DNA of 64,000 nt from Haloferula sp. BvORR071. Lineage in GTDB: Bacteria; Verrucomicrobiota; Verrucomicrobiia; Verrucomicrobiales; Akkermansiaceae. A model generated the notes under the pieces. It had not been told where the DNA came from, ran no database searches, and saw only the letters and a list, made by a program, of their open reading frames with translations. The stretch covers positions 105,591 to 169,590 of the forward strand of contig NZ_BATP01000035.1 in the NCBI RefSeq assembly GCF_000739615.1. The letters run 5' to 3'. Of the stretch, positions 16,145 through 25,618 are shown in pieces. Each line of letters begins with the position of its first letter. Position 1 is the first letter of the stretch. The position numbers were made by a program, and so were the translations under genes.

Positions 16145-17446
16145 ATGCTCTACCACTCCACCAACAATCCCGCCCACCGGGTCGATCTGAAGGAAGCGAT
16201 CCTGCGTTCGCTGCCGCCGGACAATGGTCTCTACATGCCGGATAGCATGCCGGTGCTGGGCCAGGATTTCTGGGCGATCTGGCGGGAGCTGAGCTTTCAG
16301 GAGATCGGCTATGCGGTGGCGCATGCGTTTTTCCATGAGGATGTGCCGGCGGCGGATCTGAAGCAGATCGTGGAGGGCACGCTATCTTTCGACGCGCCGC
16401 TGGAGATGCTGGCGCCGGGGGATCATATCCTGGAACTCTTCCACGGGCCGACGCTGGCCTTCAAGGATTTCGGAGCGCGCTTCATGGCGCGGCTGATGGC
16501 CTGGCTGGTGCGCGGCGACAACCGTGAGCTGACGGTGCTGGTGGCGACTTCCGGCGATACCGGGGGGGCGGTGGCCTCGGCCTTCCACAAGGTGCCGGGG
16601 ACGCGGGTGATCATCCTCTACCCGGAAGGCAAGGTCTCCGGACTTCAGGAGAAGCAGCTCACGACGCTGGGTGACAACGTCAGCGCGTTGGAGATCGATG
16701 GGACCTTCGATGACTGCCAGCGTTTGGTGAAGTCGGCTTTCTTGGATCGTGCGTTGGCGGAGCGGTTGAATCTGACTTCGGCGAACTCGATCAATCTCTC
16801 GCGCTTGGTGCCGCAGAGCTTCTACTATATCCATAGTGCCCGGCAGTTGCCCTTGGGAGTGGAACCTGCCTTCGTAGTGCCTTCGGGGAACTTCGGCAAT
16901 CTCACTGCCGGTCTGCTGGCGGTGCAGCTTGGCCTGCCGGTGAAGAAGTTCCTGGCGGCGACGAATGCGAATGACGTGGTGCCGGCCTATCTGAAGAGCG
17001 GCGATTACCAGCCGCGGCCGAGCACGGCGACCATCTCGAATGCCATGGACGTGGGCGCGCCCTCGAACTTCGCGCGGATGCAGGCACTCTTCGGCAATTC
17101 GTGGGAAGCGATGCGCGGCAAGATCGAGGGCATGACCTTCACGGATGATCAGACGCGTGCGGCGATCCGCGAGGTGAAATCACTCTACGACTACGAGATC
17201 GACCCGCACGGGGCGGTCGGCTGGCTGGCGGCACGGAAGTGGCGCGCGGCGAATCCCGGCAATGCCACCATTACGCTGCTGACTGCGCATCCTTCGAAGT
17301 TCATCGATGTGATGGAGCAGGAGATCGGGAAGGGCAGCCTGGAGATTCCGGAGCGTCTGGCGATCCTGGCAGACCGGGAGAAGGTGGCAGGCAAGATGCC
17401 GGCGGATGAGGCGACCTTCAAGGAGTGGCTGGCTTCGGTGCACTAG
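16145..17446 (+). CDS. thrC: Threonine synthase
   Basis: 433 residues from ATG 16145. PLP enzyme converting O-phosphohomoserine to threonine. Seen: the N-terminal YHSTNNPAHRVDLKEAIL, the PLP lysine region FHGPTLAFKDFGARFMARL, and the phosphate-binding VATSGDTGGAVASAF. The length and N-terminal domain fit the bacterial (class I-like) form. It should form a pathway unit with thrB 1.84 kb upstream, but transcription across the inserted genes is uncertain. The leader contains a TTGGCACTTGGCACTT direct repeat. Confidence 0.95.
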   Translation: MLYHSTNNPAHRVDLKEAILRSLPPDNGLYMPDSMPVLGQDFWAIWRELSFQEIGYAVAHAFFHEDVPAADLKQIVEGTLSFDAPLEMLAPGDHILELFHGPTLAFKDFGARFMARLMAWLVRGDNRELTVLVATSGDTGGAVASAFHKVPGTRVIILYPEGKVSGLQEKQLTTLGDNVSALEIDGTFDDCQRLVKSAFLDRALAERLNLTSANSINLSRLVPQSFYYIHSARQLPLGVEPAFVVPSGNFGNLTAGLLAVQLGLPVKKFLAATNANDVVPAYLKSGDYQPRPSTATISNAMDVGAPSNFARMQALFGNSWEAMRGKIEGMTFTDDQTRAAIREVKSLYDYEIDPHGAVGWLAARKWRAANPGNATITLLTAHPSKFIDVMEQEIGKGSLEIPERLAILADREKVAGKMPADEATFKEWLASVH

Positions 17447-17469
17447 GGTGCGTCGAACAGCCTGTGAAC

Positions 17470-17505
17470 CACGAATGAAAGGCAGAGGGCCTGCCTTCAT
17501 TCGTG
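17470..17505. terminator. Hairpin between convergent genes
   Basis: A 15-bp stem with one bulged A (CACGAATGAAAGGCAG against CTGCCTTCATTCGTG) lies between thrC and the leftward membrane-protein gene. There is no strong T-run, so termination would be factor-assisted or weak; it could serve both strands. Confidence 0.5.
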
Positions 17506-17557
17506 ATGGGGATTTGGTGATCCAGGGGACAGTCTTGGGCCTTGGCTGGCTGCGGGT

Positions 17558-18109
17558 TCAGATGGAGTTCAGGAACTCGGGGCTGCAGCCTTTGACAGTG
17601 AACCAGCCGTCCTTGTGCTTGCGGACGCTGACGGCGTTGGTGATGGCGATGACCACGAGGCTGGCGACCATAAGGATCGCGGCGACGATGGCGACGGGGC
17701 CGGCGGCGGAGTTCTCCAGGTAGACCAGACCGGCGATGAGGATGGCCACGCCGGCGAAGAAGCCGAGGGTGGCGAGGGTCTTGCGCTTCACCAGGCGGCT
17801 GCGTTCCTCGCGGCAGAGAGTGTAGGTGACCTTTGCGCGCTTGCTCATGAGCGAGGCGAGGAGGAGCACGGGAAGGAGGGCGAAGGGGAGGAAGATATAG
17901 ATCCAAGGCGGAGTCCAGGTGAGCTGGACCTGCTTGTTCCAGTCCTTCACTTCCTGTGGCTGGTTGGTCTTGATGCAGCGGGCTGGCAGCACGGCTCCAT
18001 CGCGGATCATGAGGAAGTTCTCGTGGCGGTAGAACAAAGAGCCAGGCGGAGGGGCCGTATCGGTAGTGGCAGGCGCGCTGTAAGGATTCGGTTGAGGAGA
18101 ATTTTCCAT
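17558..18109 (-). CDS. Small membrane protein, NPY-motif family (paralogue 1)
   Basis: 183 residues from ATG 18109. A short Pro-rich N-terminus with NPYSAP is followed by FYRHENFLMIRDGAVLPARCIKTNQP. Then comes a hydrophobic hairpin (about 70-90), a basic Arg/Lys-rich loop, another hairpin (about 115-155), and a conserved tail with DGWFTVKGCSPEFLNSI. A close paralogue is encoded at 19068-19622 with the same layout (RDGAVLP.RC, TWTPPW, DGWFT.KGCS.EFL). Function unknown; the shared Cys residues at the same places may matter. Confidence 0.7.
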   Translation of the reverse strand: MENSPQPNPYSAPATTDTAPPPGSLFYRHENFLMIRDGAVLPARCIKTNQPQEVKDWNKQVQLTWTPPWIYIFLPFALLPVLLLASLMSKRAKVTYTLCREERSRLVKRKTLATLGFFAGVAILIAGLVYLENSAAGPVAIVAAILMVASLVVIAITNAVSVRKHKDGWFTVKGCSPEFLNSI

Positions 18110-18263
18110 GGAGATGATATTCAAGTTATAGCTTGGATCGCGCTCCGGCGGCGAGAAAAAATCGCCGGGAAGGGCGCCGCATGCAACGAGCTTGGATCCA
18201 CTTTCCGCAAAGCGGAATCGCTGGCGACCCCTGTAAACGCTCCAGATATCGGGCGCTTGCGGG
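18110..18263. other. Intergenic hairpins between small membrane-protein genes
   Basis: 154 bp with two short inverted repeats: CCGGCG paired with CGCCGG around an A-rich centre, and TTCCGC-AAA-GCGGAA. The first, with its GAGAAAAAATCGCC core, has a counterpart upstream of the paralogue at 19622 (GAGAAAATCGCC), so part of the upstream region was duplicated with the gene. Confidence 0.45.
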
Positions 18264-19046
18264 TTACGGCAGGGGGATGATTTCGCCGAAGATCTCCTTG
18301 AAGCGCTTCGCGTCTGCCGCGGTCAACATCAAGGGGTGTCCCGTGGCGGGGTCAGAGTAGGCAAGTCCGATCAAGGCATCTGTAAGTGAAGACGGTACTG
18401 TGATCTTCACGTCCCTGCGGCCGAAGGCGGCGAAGTAATCCTCGATATGCATGCCCGCCAGCATGGCGTCGGCGGCTTCCTTGCCGAAGGCTTCCCGGAG
18501 CTGCTTCCTCATCTGGACAAGGACGGCATCGCCCGAGGCTTGGTCGCCGGAGATAAAATAGACCTTCTCACCCTCCTTGGCGCCGGGATCGGTGCCCGGG
18601 CGAACTCGCTCCGTGAGGAGGCTCTCCATGTCCTTCCATGCCTGGTCGAGGATAGTTTCGGCCTTCGGCCGGTCGGCCTCGGTGAGGCCGGCGTCGATGA
18701 GAGCCGCGACCGGCAGGCGCCGCAGTCTCGGGGACGTAGGGGTGCCGGGAGATTTGGTTTTGGCGGCCGTCGTTTTCGTGGACACCAGCAGCGGGCTGGT
18801 GTCATGGGCGCTGGCCGGATCCTTGGCCGAGGGAATGATCCAATGCTCCTTGGCCGGCAGCTCGCCGGGATCCTTGCTCAGGCGCAGGGGCCAGCCACCG
18901 GGGGCCAGGGCCTTGCCGAAAATCAGCCAGCCGCCCGCCAGCCCGAGAAGGGTGTAGGTCAGCCAGTTGGTGATTCTGACGAGCTTGGATTGCACCGGTA
19001 GTAGCTTGGTTGATAGCAGGGCCCGGGGTCGGGCGCAAGAGGACAT
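18264..19046 (-). CDS. Membrane-anchored hypothetical protein, 260 aa
   Basis: One N-terminal membrane segment (about 27-46, WLTYTLLGLAGGWLIFG), then a low-complexity Lys/Thr/Pro linker and a helical domain (about 110-260) with ALIDAGLTEADRPKAETIL and LREAFGKEAADAMLAG. The topology suggests a soluble domain outside the cytoplasm. No recognised family. It lies 21 bp downstream of the second NPY paralogue and 154 bp upstream of the first, all on the same strand. Confidence 0.55.
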   Translation of the reverse strand: MSSCARPRALLSTKLLPVQSKLVRITNWLTYTLLGLAGGWLIFGKALAPGGWPLRLSKDPGELPAKEHWIIPSAKDPASAHDTSPLLVSTKTTAAKTKSPGTPTSPRLRRLPVAALIDAGLTEADRPKAETILDQAWKDMESLLTERVRPGTDPGAKEGEKVYFISGDQASGDAVLVQMRKQLREAFGKEAADAMLAGMHIEDYFAAFGRRDVKITVPSSLTDALIGLAYSDPATGHPLMLTAADAKRFKEIFGEIIPLP

Positions 19047-19067
19047 GGAGCCCGACGGCTAGCGGGC

Positions 19068-19622
19068 CTAGAGTGAGTCCAGGAATTCCCGGGAGCAGCC
19101 TTTGAGCGTGAACCAGCCGTCGTTGAATTTCTTCACGCTGAGCGCATTGGTCACCACCAGAATGATCAGACTCACGAGCAGAGTGAGAACACCGAGACAG
19201 GCACCGATTAAGGCCAGATTGCCATTCAGGGTGATGATGGAGACCGTCCCGCCAACCCCGCCGGCCACGGCGGCGAGGAGGGAGATGCTCCGGCGCTGAA
19301 TCAGCTTCCGGCGGGCTTCGCGGCTCATGCTGTAGGTAACGAAGGCCTTCTTCGCGATGCAGAGTGAGACGATGACGGCGACAAGGAGGTGGATTAGGAT
19401 CAGGGCCCACACCCATGGCGGAGTCCATGTGAACTTGGTCCGCTTGGTCCAGTCATCCGGGCCGATCGGACGGTTGGTATGGACGCAACGGAGTGGGAGG
19501 ACGGCGCCATCGCGGATTACCAACATATCACCTTCACGATAAAAGCTGCCTCCGACGGGAGCCGGCGGCAGGTCCATGGCGAGAGGTGCCTGGTAGGGAT
19601 TGGTGGGTGAACTGGGATCCAT
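19068..19622 (-). CDS. Small membrane protein, NPY-motif family (paralogue 2)
   Basis: 184 residues from ATG 19622. Same plan as the gene at 17558: NPYQAP near the start, then SFYREGDMLVIRDGAVLPLRC, TWTPPW before the first hydrophobic hairpin, a basic loop, a second hairpin, and the tail DGWFTLKGCSREFLDSL. The pair arose by duplication, with the 260-aa gene now between them. Upstream is the divergent ECF sigma gene (85-bp spacer). Function unknown. Confidence 0.7.
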   Translation of the reverse strand: MDPSSPTNPYQAPLAMDLPPAPVGGSFYREGDMLVIRDGAVLPLRCVHTNRPIGPDDWTKRTKFTWTPPWVWALILIHLLVAVIVSLCIAKKAFVTYSMSREARRKLIQRRSISLLAAVAGGVGGTVSIITLNGNLALIGACLGVLTLLVSLIILVVTNALSVKKFNDGWFTLKGCSREFLDSL

Positions 19623-19707
19623 TGGGTGGCCGTCTCTTATCGATCGCTGGAGAAAATCGCCAGCCAAGAAGCTTCCAGGAACAGGGGTCGCGGGTTATCA
19701 AAGGGTG

Positions 19708-20250
19708 ATGGATGATGTCACCCGCGTGCTGAATGCGATGGCCGCCGGGGATGAGTCCGGCTCGGCGGAATTGCTGGCATCGATCTATGGCGAGCTGCGG
19801 CGGATGGCGGCGGGGAAGATGGCGGGCGAGAGGTCGGGGCACACCTTGCAGGCGACGGCGCTGGTGAATGAGGCCTACCTGCGGTTGGCGGGCGGGGCGG
19901 GGGATTGGGCGAACCGGCGGCATTTCTTCGGCGCGGCATCGGAGGCGATGCGGCGGATCCTGGTGGAAAACGCGCGACGCCGGGCGACGGACAAGCGGGC
20001 GGGGGTGAAGATGGATCTGAATGAGGAGATCCATGAGCTGCAACAGGATGAGAAGCTGCTGCAGGTGCACGAGGTGCTGGATGAGCTGGAAGCGGAGGAC
20101 CCGCTCAAGGCGAAGATTGTGAAGCTCCGGTTCTTCGTGGGGTTGGGGCACGATGAGATCGCGGCGCTGCTGGAGGTGAATGAGAAGACAGTGCGGCGGC
20201 ACTGGGAGCTGGCGCGGGTGTGGTTGTTCCGGGCGATCAAGGAGGGCTAG
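19708..20250 (+). CDS. ECF-family RNA polymerase sigma factor
   Basis: 180 residues from ATG 19708 (AAAGGG just upstream). Region 2 (about 1-90) has DDVTRVLNAMAAGDESGSAELL, VNEAYLRL and NRRHFFGAASEAMRRILVENARRR. Region 4 (about 120-178) has LRFFVGLGHDEIAALLEVNEKTVRRHWELARVWL. This is the group of ECF factors common in Planctomycetes and Verrucomicrobia that are encoded next to Ser/Thr kinases. No anti-sigma factor is adjacent; activity may instead be set by the kinase 77 bp downstream. Confidence 0.9.
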   Translation: MDDVTRVLNAMAAGDESGSAELLASIYGELRRMAAGKMAGERSGHTLQATALVNEAYLRLAGGAGDWANRRHFFGAASEAMRRILVENARRRATDKRAGVKMDLNEEIHELQQDEKLLQVHEVLDELEAEDPLKAKIVKLRFFVGLGHDEIAALLEVNEKTVRRHWELARVWLFRAIKEG

Positions 20251-20327
20251 GCGTAGCCCGGAGGAGGGCCTTGAAAAAAGTTTCTTCCGGGTGTCCGTTT
20301 TTCGCTCAAGATGGCGCACGTGGGGTC

Positions 20328-23300
20328 ATGATGGATACACATGACGACATCTTCGCGGTGGCACGGGAACTTCCGGCTGCCGAGCGGCGGGCTTATCTGG
20401 AGGCGGCTTGCGATTCGCCGGAGCAGATGAGCCGGGTGATCGCGTTGCTCGGCGATGCCGAGGAGGCGGACCAGTTTTTCGCGGTGATGGAGCCGCCGAC
20501 GGCACCGGAGATTGCCGAGAAGCCGGGCGAGATGGTGGGGCGCTACAAGCTGCTGCAGAAGATCGGCGAGGGCGGCTTCGGGGTGGTCTTCATGGCGGAG
20601 CAGCGCGAGCCGATCATCCGGCGGGTGGCGCTGAAGATCATCAAGGCCGGGATGGACACGCGGCAGGTGATCGCGCGCTTCGAGGCGGAGCGGCAGGCGC
20701 TGGCGATGATGGATCACCCGGGGATCGCGAAGGTCTTCGATGCGGGATCGACGGCGACCGGGCGACCCTACTTCGTGATGGAGTTGGTCCGCGGCTTGCC
20801 GATCACGAGCTTCTGCGACCAACAGCAGTACGATACTTCCCGTAGGATCGGGCTCTTCATGAGTGTGTGCGCGGCGGTGCAGCACGCGCACCAGAAGGGG
20901 ATCATCCACCGCGACCTGAAGCCCTCGAACATCATCGTGGGCCTGGATGGTGACACTCCGATCCCGAAGGTGATTGACTTCGGGATCGCGAAGGCGACGC
21001 AGCAGCAGCTGACGGACATGACGCTGTTCACGCGCTTCGAGCAGTTCGTGGGCACGCCGCTCTACATTTCGCCGGAGCAGGCGAGCCTTTCGGCGATCGA
21101 TATCGATACGCGCTCGGACATCTACAGCCTGGGGGTGCTGCTGTATGAGCTGCTGACGGGCAAGCCACCGATCGATGCGAGCGAGTTGCTGGCGGCGGGC
21201 TTCGACGAGATGCGGCGGATCATCCGCGAAAAGGAAGTGCCGCGGCCATCGACGCGCTTTGGCACGATCGGCGATGAGGAGCGGCGGACAATCGCGCAGG
21301 CGCGGCACACGGAGCCGAAATCGCTCAGCTTCATGATCCGCGGCGAGCTGGATTGGATCGTGCTGAAGGCGCTGGAGAAGGACCGCAGCCGGCGCTATGG
21401 CACGGCCACGGCCTTGCGCGAGGATCTCGAGCACTTCATGCGCAACGAGCCGGTAACGGCGGCGGCACCGAGCCGGATCTACAAGTTCCGGAAGTTCGTG
21501 GTGCGAAACCGCGGTGCGGCGGCGGCGGCAGCGCTGGTCGCGCTGGCGCTGGTCGGCGGCACGGCGGTGTCCTCATGGCAGGCGGTGCGGGCGAAGAAAG
21601 CCGAGCAAGCGATGAAGGCGAGCTTGGTGGAAGTCGAGAAGTCCAAGCGCGACTCCGAGGATCTAACAGGTTTCCTGACGGATATCCTGAGCAATCCCGA
21701 TCCAGGCAGAGAAGGCAGCACGATCACGATGGCGGAGACCCTGGGCCGGGCGGCGAAGCGACTGGAGACTGACTTCCCGGATCAGCTGGACCGGCGGGCG
21801 CGCTTCCGTTTGGCCCTGGGGAGCGCTTACTATTCGCTCGGCCTCTATGGTGAGGCGGAGACGCTGCAGAATCTGGCCTACTGGCACTACCGCGACACGG
21901 TGGGCGAGGATGATTCGCGGACGATGGCGGCGATCGAGGACCTGTGCCTCTCCTATTACATGGGCGGGAAGCCGGGCTATTCAGTGCAAATGCAGCGGCA
22001 GGTAGTGGAGAAGCGCCAGCTCCGCGATGGGTCTGATGCTCCCGGGACCTTGGTGGCGATGCACCGGCTGGCGAATTATTGTGCGGCCAGCGGGCACCCG
22101 ACCGAGGCGAGGGACCTGCGGACCACCGTCTATCAGAAGTACAAGCTGAAGCTCGGCATGGATGCGCGGGAGACGCTGAATGCGATGCAGAACCTGGCGA
22201 TCTCGCTGGATGAAGCGGGCAAGGCGAAGGACGCGCTCCAGATGCGGCAGGATGTAATGGATAAAATCAAGAGCGCCGGCCGCACGGAGTCGCCGGACGG
22301 CGTGCGGGCGATGGCAAACTTGGCGATCTCCTACGAACGTGCCGGACGTCATGCGGAAGCCTTGAAGCTACGCGAAACGGCGCTGGAGACGAGCCGCAAG
22401 ATCTTCGGGACCGAGCATCCCGAGACGGTGCGGGCGATGGGCGCGTTGGCCGGCAGCCTTAGCCATGAGGGCCGTGCGGAGGAAGCCAAGACCCTGGCGC
22501 AAGACGCGGCGCGACTGCGCGGCAAGGCGCTGGCATCGCCACGGGTGAAGATGCTGGAGGAGATCGCCGAGGTGGCGACCGCTTATGAAAACGCGGGCCT
22601 GCCGGAAGAGGGGGCGAAGCTGCGCGATGAGATCGCGCGGCGTGCCGAGTTGGAAGTGCCGCCGAATCCGGACTACCAATGGGTTCATTGGCTGATGCCG
22701 CGGGCCGAGGCGCGGCTGCGCGCGGGAAACTGGAAGGGCGCGGCGGAGGATGAGGAGATTCTCTCCGGATTCCCCGGAGGCGGTAGCAGCGATCGGCTCA
22801 TGCACTGGGCGGCGGTGGCCTTGCGCGCTGGTGATGCGAATGCGTATGCCAAGGTGCGTGACCGGGCCATTGCGGAGCTTCGGGGGTCGCCGTATCTGCT
22901 CAATACCGAGCGGCTGGCGAAGATCTGCTGGCTGATGTCGGCACAGGGCTTGGACAAGGAGCAGGCGAAGTCCTGGAACGTGCTGGCGCTGCAGATCGAG
23001 GGCTATCAGCGCTCATGGGCGGAGTGGAACATGGGCCTGGCGGAATATCGCTGTGGGAACTTTGCCGCGGCGGAGCCGCTGCTGGAGAAGTGTCTGGCCG
23101 CGAACCTGTCGGGCGAGTGCCGCAGCAGCGCGCTGGCGGTGCAGGCGATGGTCTTGCATGAGCTGAAGCGCGAGCCGGAGGCGCGCGAGGCTCTTTCCAA
23201 GGCGGCTGCGATCTTGGGCGATACCTTTGCGCAGCCGGATGGAACGACGCAGAAGGTCGCGGCGGGGCAAATGTATGATTGGCTGATCGCTCGTTGCCTT

Positions 23301-23351
23301 TATCGCGAGGCGGAGAAGGCCTTGGGCCCGGCAGAGGGCGTGGAGCAATAG
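20328..23351 (+). CDS. Membrane Ser/Thr protein kinase with TPR sensor region
   Basis: 1007 residues from ATG 20328. Kinase domain about 70-375: glycine loop IGEGGFG (79-85), Lys103 in VALKIIKAG, catalytic HRDLKPSN (194-201), DFG (217-219), and the APE-like SPEQ. A membrane helix (about 396-416) separates it from a long TPR-rich region (about 425-1000), expected outside the cytoplasm, with repeats of the ALKLRETALETSRKIFGTEHPET type. It lies 77 bp after the ECF sigma gene and 48 bp before the first large membrane paralogue. This is the PVC-typical sigma-kinase pair; the kinase may control the sigma factor by phosphorylation (inference). Confidence 0.93.
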   Translation: MMDTHDDIFAVARELPAAERRAYLEAACDSPEQMSRVIALLGDAEEADQFFAVMEPPTAPEIAEKPGEMVGRYKLLQKIGEGGFGVVFMAEQREPIIRRVALKIIKAGMDTRQVIARFEAERQALAMMDHPGIAKVFDAGSTATGRPYFVMELVRGLPITSFCDQQQYDTSRRIGLFMSVCAAVQHAHQKGIIHRDLKPSNIIVGLDGDTPIPKVIDFGIAKATQQQLTDMTLFTRFEQFVGTPLYISPEQASLSAIDIDTRSDIYSLGVLLYELLTGKPPIDASELLAAGFDEMRRIIREKEVPRPSTRFGTIGDEERRTIAQARHTEPKSLSFMIRGELDWIVLKALEKDRSRRYGTATALREDLEHFMRNEPVTAAAPSRIYKFRKFVVRNRGAAAAAALVALALVGGTAVSSWQAVRAKKAEQAMKASLVEVEKSKRDSEDLTGFLTDILSNPDPGREGSTITMAETLGRAAKRLETDFPDQLDRRARFRLALGSAYYSLGLYGEAETLQNLAYWHYRDTVGEDDSRTMAAIEDLCLSYYMGGKPGYSVQMQRQVVEKRQLRDGSDAPGTLVAMHRLANYCAASGHPTEARDLRTTVYQKYKLKLGMDARETLNAMQNLAISLDEAGKAKDALQMRQDVMDKIKSAGRTESPDGVRAMANLAISYERAGRHAEALKLRETALETSRKIFGTEHPETVRAMGALAGSLSHEGRAEEAKTLAQDAARLRGKALASPRVKMLEEIAEVATAYENAGLPEEGAKLRDEIARRAELEVPPNPDYQWVHWLMPRAEARLRAGNWKGAAEDEEILSGFPGGGSSDRLMHWAAVALRAGDANAYAKVRDRAIAELRGSPYLLNTERLAKICWLMSAQGLDKEQAKSWNVLALQIEGYQRSWAEWNMGLAEYRCGNFAAAEPLLEKCLAANLSGECRSSALAVQAMVLHELKREPEAREALSKAAAILGDTFAQPDGTTQKVAAGQMYDWLIARCLYREAEKALGPAEGVEQ

Positions 23352-23399
23352 GCAAGCGGTGATTGCCTTCCCGCGCTTTGCCTAACATGCTGCCGGGAG

Positions 23400-25520
23400 A
23401 TGTGGGATCAGGATCCGGACAAGCGGGCTTTCGTCGAGGCGGCGCTGGCGCCCTTGCCGCCCGACGAGGCTGCGCGCGGAATGCTGGAGGAGTCAGTGCA
23501 GGTGGCCGGTGACTGGATCGAGGGCGGCGGGGGAAGCGAGGCCCGCGAGGCCGGGGCGAGGATGCAAGCCAGTGCGGCAGGCTATAGGATGCGGCGGCTT
23601 GTGAGGCGGGTGCTGGGGCTGGGTGTGATGCTGGCGATCGCGTGGTTCATGCTGTTCTCGCCACGAGCGCTGCACTCCTTGCGGGCGATGCTGGCGAGCA
23701 CGCAGTTGTCAAAGGAAGTGGTTCCGCGATTCGTCGGGAAGGCTCTCCTTGGCGACGATGCCATTGAGCAAATGTACCGCGAGATGGTCGAGCGTTTCCC
23801 GCCGGAGCGGCGTTTGCTTATCGGTGGTGATCTGGCCGCGAGGACAGGTCCTTTGCAGCGTTGGAAGCCGGTGTGGGATCAGCATCCGGATGATCCCGCG
23901 CATTTCCTCGTCTATGCGGAAGCGCACCTGCGCAGCAATGGGAAATGGCCTGAAGGCTTTGTGGAGACCGGGGAGAGGCTGGCACCGGGCAACGGGTGGT
24001 TTCGATTGCTTGGGACGATGGCCCGCGGTGCGGGGATGGTGCAGCCGGGGACGCCTGGGGCGAGAGGATGGGGTGGCAGGCCTGCAACACCGGCTGTGCC
24101 GCCATCAATCAAGAGTGGCTCGGATCTAGCGGCGATTCTCGGGGATTGGGATCGGGCCTTGGAGATGCCGCAGTGGGACGATTACCAAGCCAAGTTGCGG
24201 ACCTTGCGCTTGAGTGGATGGCCTCAGCCAAGAAATCAGACGGAGCTTGCGCTATCGATCGCTTTAGCCTCCGGGCTGCCCGAGGGCGGCTCAATGTTCT
24301 GGAAGTCCAGCCGGGGCTTCGGGGATTTCATATCGGCCTTGGCAGGACAGTATGCTGACAGCGGCGACAAGGAGGGATTGGAAGCTCTGGGGGAGCGCTA
24401 TGTGAAGACTCTTGAGCGCCTGGAAGAAGACACTCCGGATTTCCGCCAGTTGCTTCAGCAGCGCTTTGCCGTTGCGTCGGCCAAGGGCTTGGGGGCGGCA
24501 TTTGGAAAGCTGGGAGACGCGGCACGTGCCACGCCCTTCAATGCACTGGGATTGCGGCTGGATCCGAAAACCCTGAGGCCACCGGGGATGATCAGTAAGG
24601 ATGCCTTGGCGCAGGGGCGCGGCGGCATGATGGCGGGCTATCTCGGCGCGCAGACTTTCCGTGTCACGCCGGTGGAAGAGAAGGATCTGCGTGGTGCTCG
24701 CCTGGCCGAGTATGCGATGACCGAGCGGCTGCTGATGTATGCCGTGGTGTTGCTGCTCTCTCTAGTGGTGCTGTGCGTGTGGCTAGCGGGATATCGCGAA
24801 CGGCGGGGACCGCGGGAGTTATGCGGGCGCTTGTGTGGTTTGTTGCGGCCGGTGGACCGGCTTTGGATCCTGGTGCTTGGAGTCGTTTTGCCCTGGGTGA
24901 TGTATGTCGCGTGCCTGCGGCTCCCGTGGCTGAAGATGCGGGACTTCACCTTGAATGAAGAGCACGGGCTGCCGATGCTGGCCTTGGGATATGGGCTCTT
25001 CCTGGCGCTGGTGGTGTGCACAGTGGAGGCGGCGCGCTGGCGCTTGTCGCGTTGCGGCGAGATCGCGGGCTTTGGCTGGAGCGGGTTTAATCCCGGCAGA
25101 TGGATCGCGATCATGACCTTGATGGCGATGCCAGCCGCTGTCGCAGGTTGCAAGGTCTTCGTCCACCACTCGATGGATGAGGAGCGGATTCTCTTGCTCT
25201 TGGGCTCGCTGGGCGCCCTGCCGGTGCTGTGGATTTTGTGGATCTGCATTGGCTTCTTTGCAGGTGCGGGTCACCGGCGCTTGCAGCGGCTGACGCTGGG
25301 GCGCGCTGCCTTGCCCTTCATGATCCTGGCTGTGTTGCTGGCGGCGCTGGCGATGTCGGCACTTCACAAGGAAGAGGAGTATTGGGCACACCGGATCGTC
25401 TACGAAGCGGTCAGCGAGCGGAACCCGGTTTTCAACGGTGGCGCGGGCGATGCGTATCTCGCGTGGCTCCAAGGTGAGATCCGGGAGGCGGTGGCGGAGT
25501 TGGTGCGCGACCTGCCGTGA
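23400..25520 (+). CDS. Large multi-membrane protein, kinase-linked paralogue family (member 1)
   Basis: 706 residues. A short cytoplasmic N-terminus opens MWDQDPDKRAFVEAALAPL. One membrane helix follows (about 66-83), then a roughly 370-residue region that should lie outside the cytoplasm, with RLLIGGDLAARTGPLQRW and DDPAHFLVYAEAH, and APGNGWFRLL. The C-terminal half has about six membrane helices starting at LRGARLAEYAMTERLLMYAVV. Members 2 (25619) and 3 (33677, minus strand) share all these landmarks. No known family recognised. Gene order after the kinase suggests a role in the same signalling system or as its target. Confidence 0.7.
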   Translation: MWDQDPDKRAFVEAALAPLPPDEAARGMLEESVQVAGDWIEGGGGSEAREAGARMQASAAGYRMRRLVRRVLGLGVMLAIAWFMLFSPRALHSLRAMLASTQLSKEVVPRFVGKALLGDDAIEQMYREMVERFPPERRLLIGGDLAARTGPLQRWKPVWDQHPDDPAHFLVYAEAHLRSNGKWPEGFVETGERLAPGNGWFRLLGTMARGAGMVQPGTPGARGWGGRPATPAVPPSIKSGSDLAAILGDWDRALEMPQWDDYQAKLRTLRLSGWPQPRNQTELALSIALASGLPEGGSMFWKSSRGFGDFISALAGQYADSGDKEGLEALGERYVKTLERLEEDTPDFRQLLQQRFAVASAKGLGAAFGKLGDAARATPFNALGLRLDPKTLRPPGMISKDALAQGRGGMMAGYLGAQTFRVTPVEEKDLRGARLAEYAMTERLLMYAVVLLLSLVVLCVWLAGYRERRGPRELCGRLCGLLRPVDRLWILVLGVVLPWVMYVACLRLPWLKMRDFTLNEEHGLPMLALGYGLFLALVVCTVEAARWRLSRCGEIAGFGWSGFNPGRWIAIMTLMAMPAAVAGCKVFVHHSMDEERILLLLGSLGALPVLWILWICIGFFAGAGHRRLQRLTLGRAALPFMILAVLLAALAMSALHKEEEYWAHRIVYEAVSERNPVFNGGAGDAYLAWLQGEIREAVAELVRDLP

Positions 25521-25618
25521 TCGCGGGAAGGTGCAATGTGACTACCTTGTGGATAAGGCGCGGAGAATACTGAGGCGCTGTTGCGAAGGACGATTGATTC
25601 CGAGTTGGTTTGCCATCC

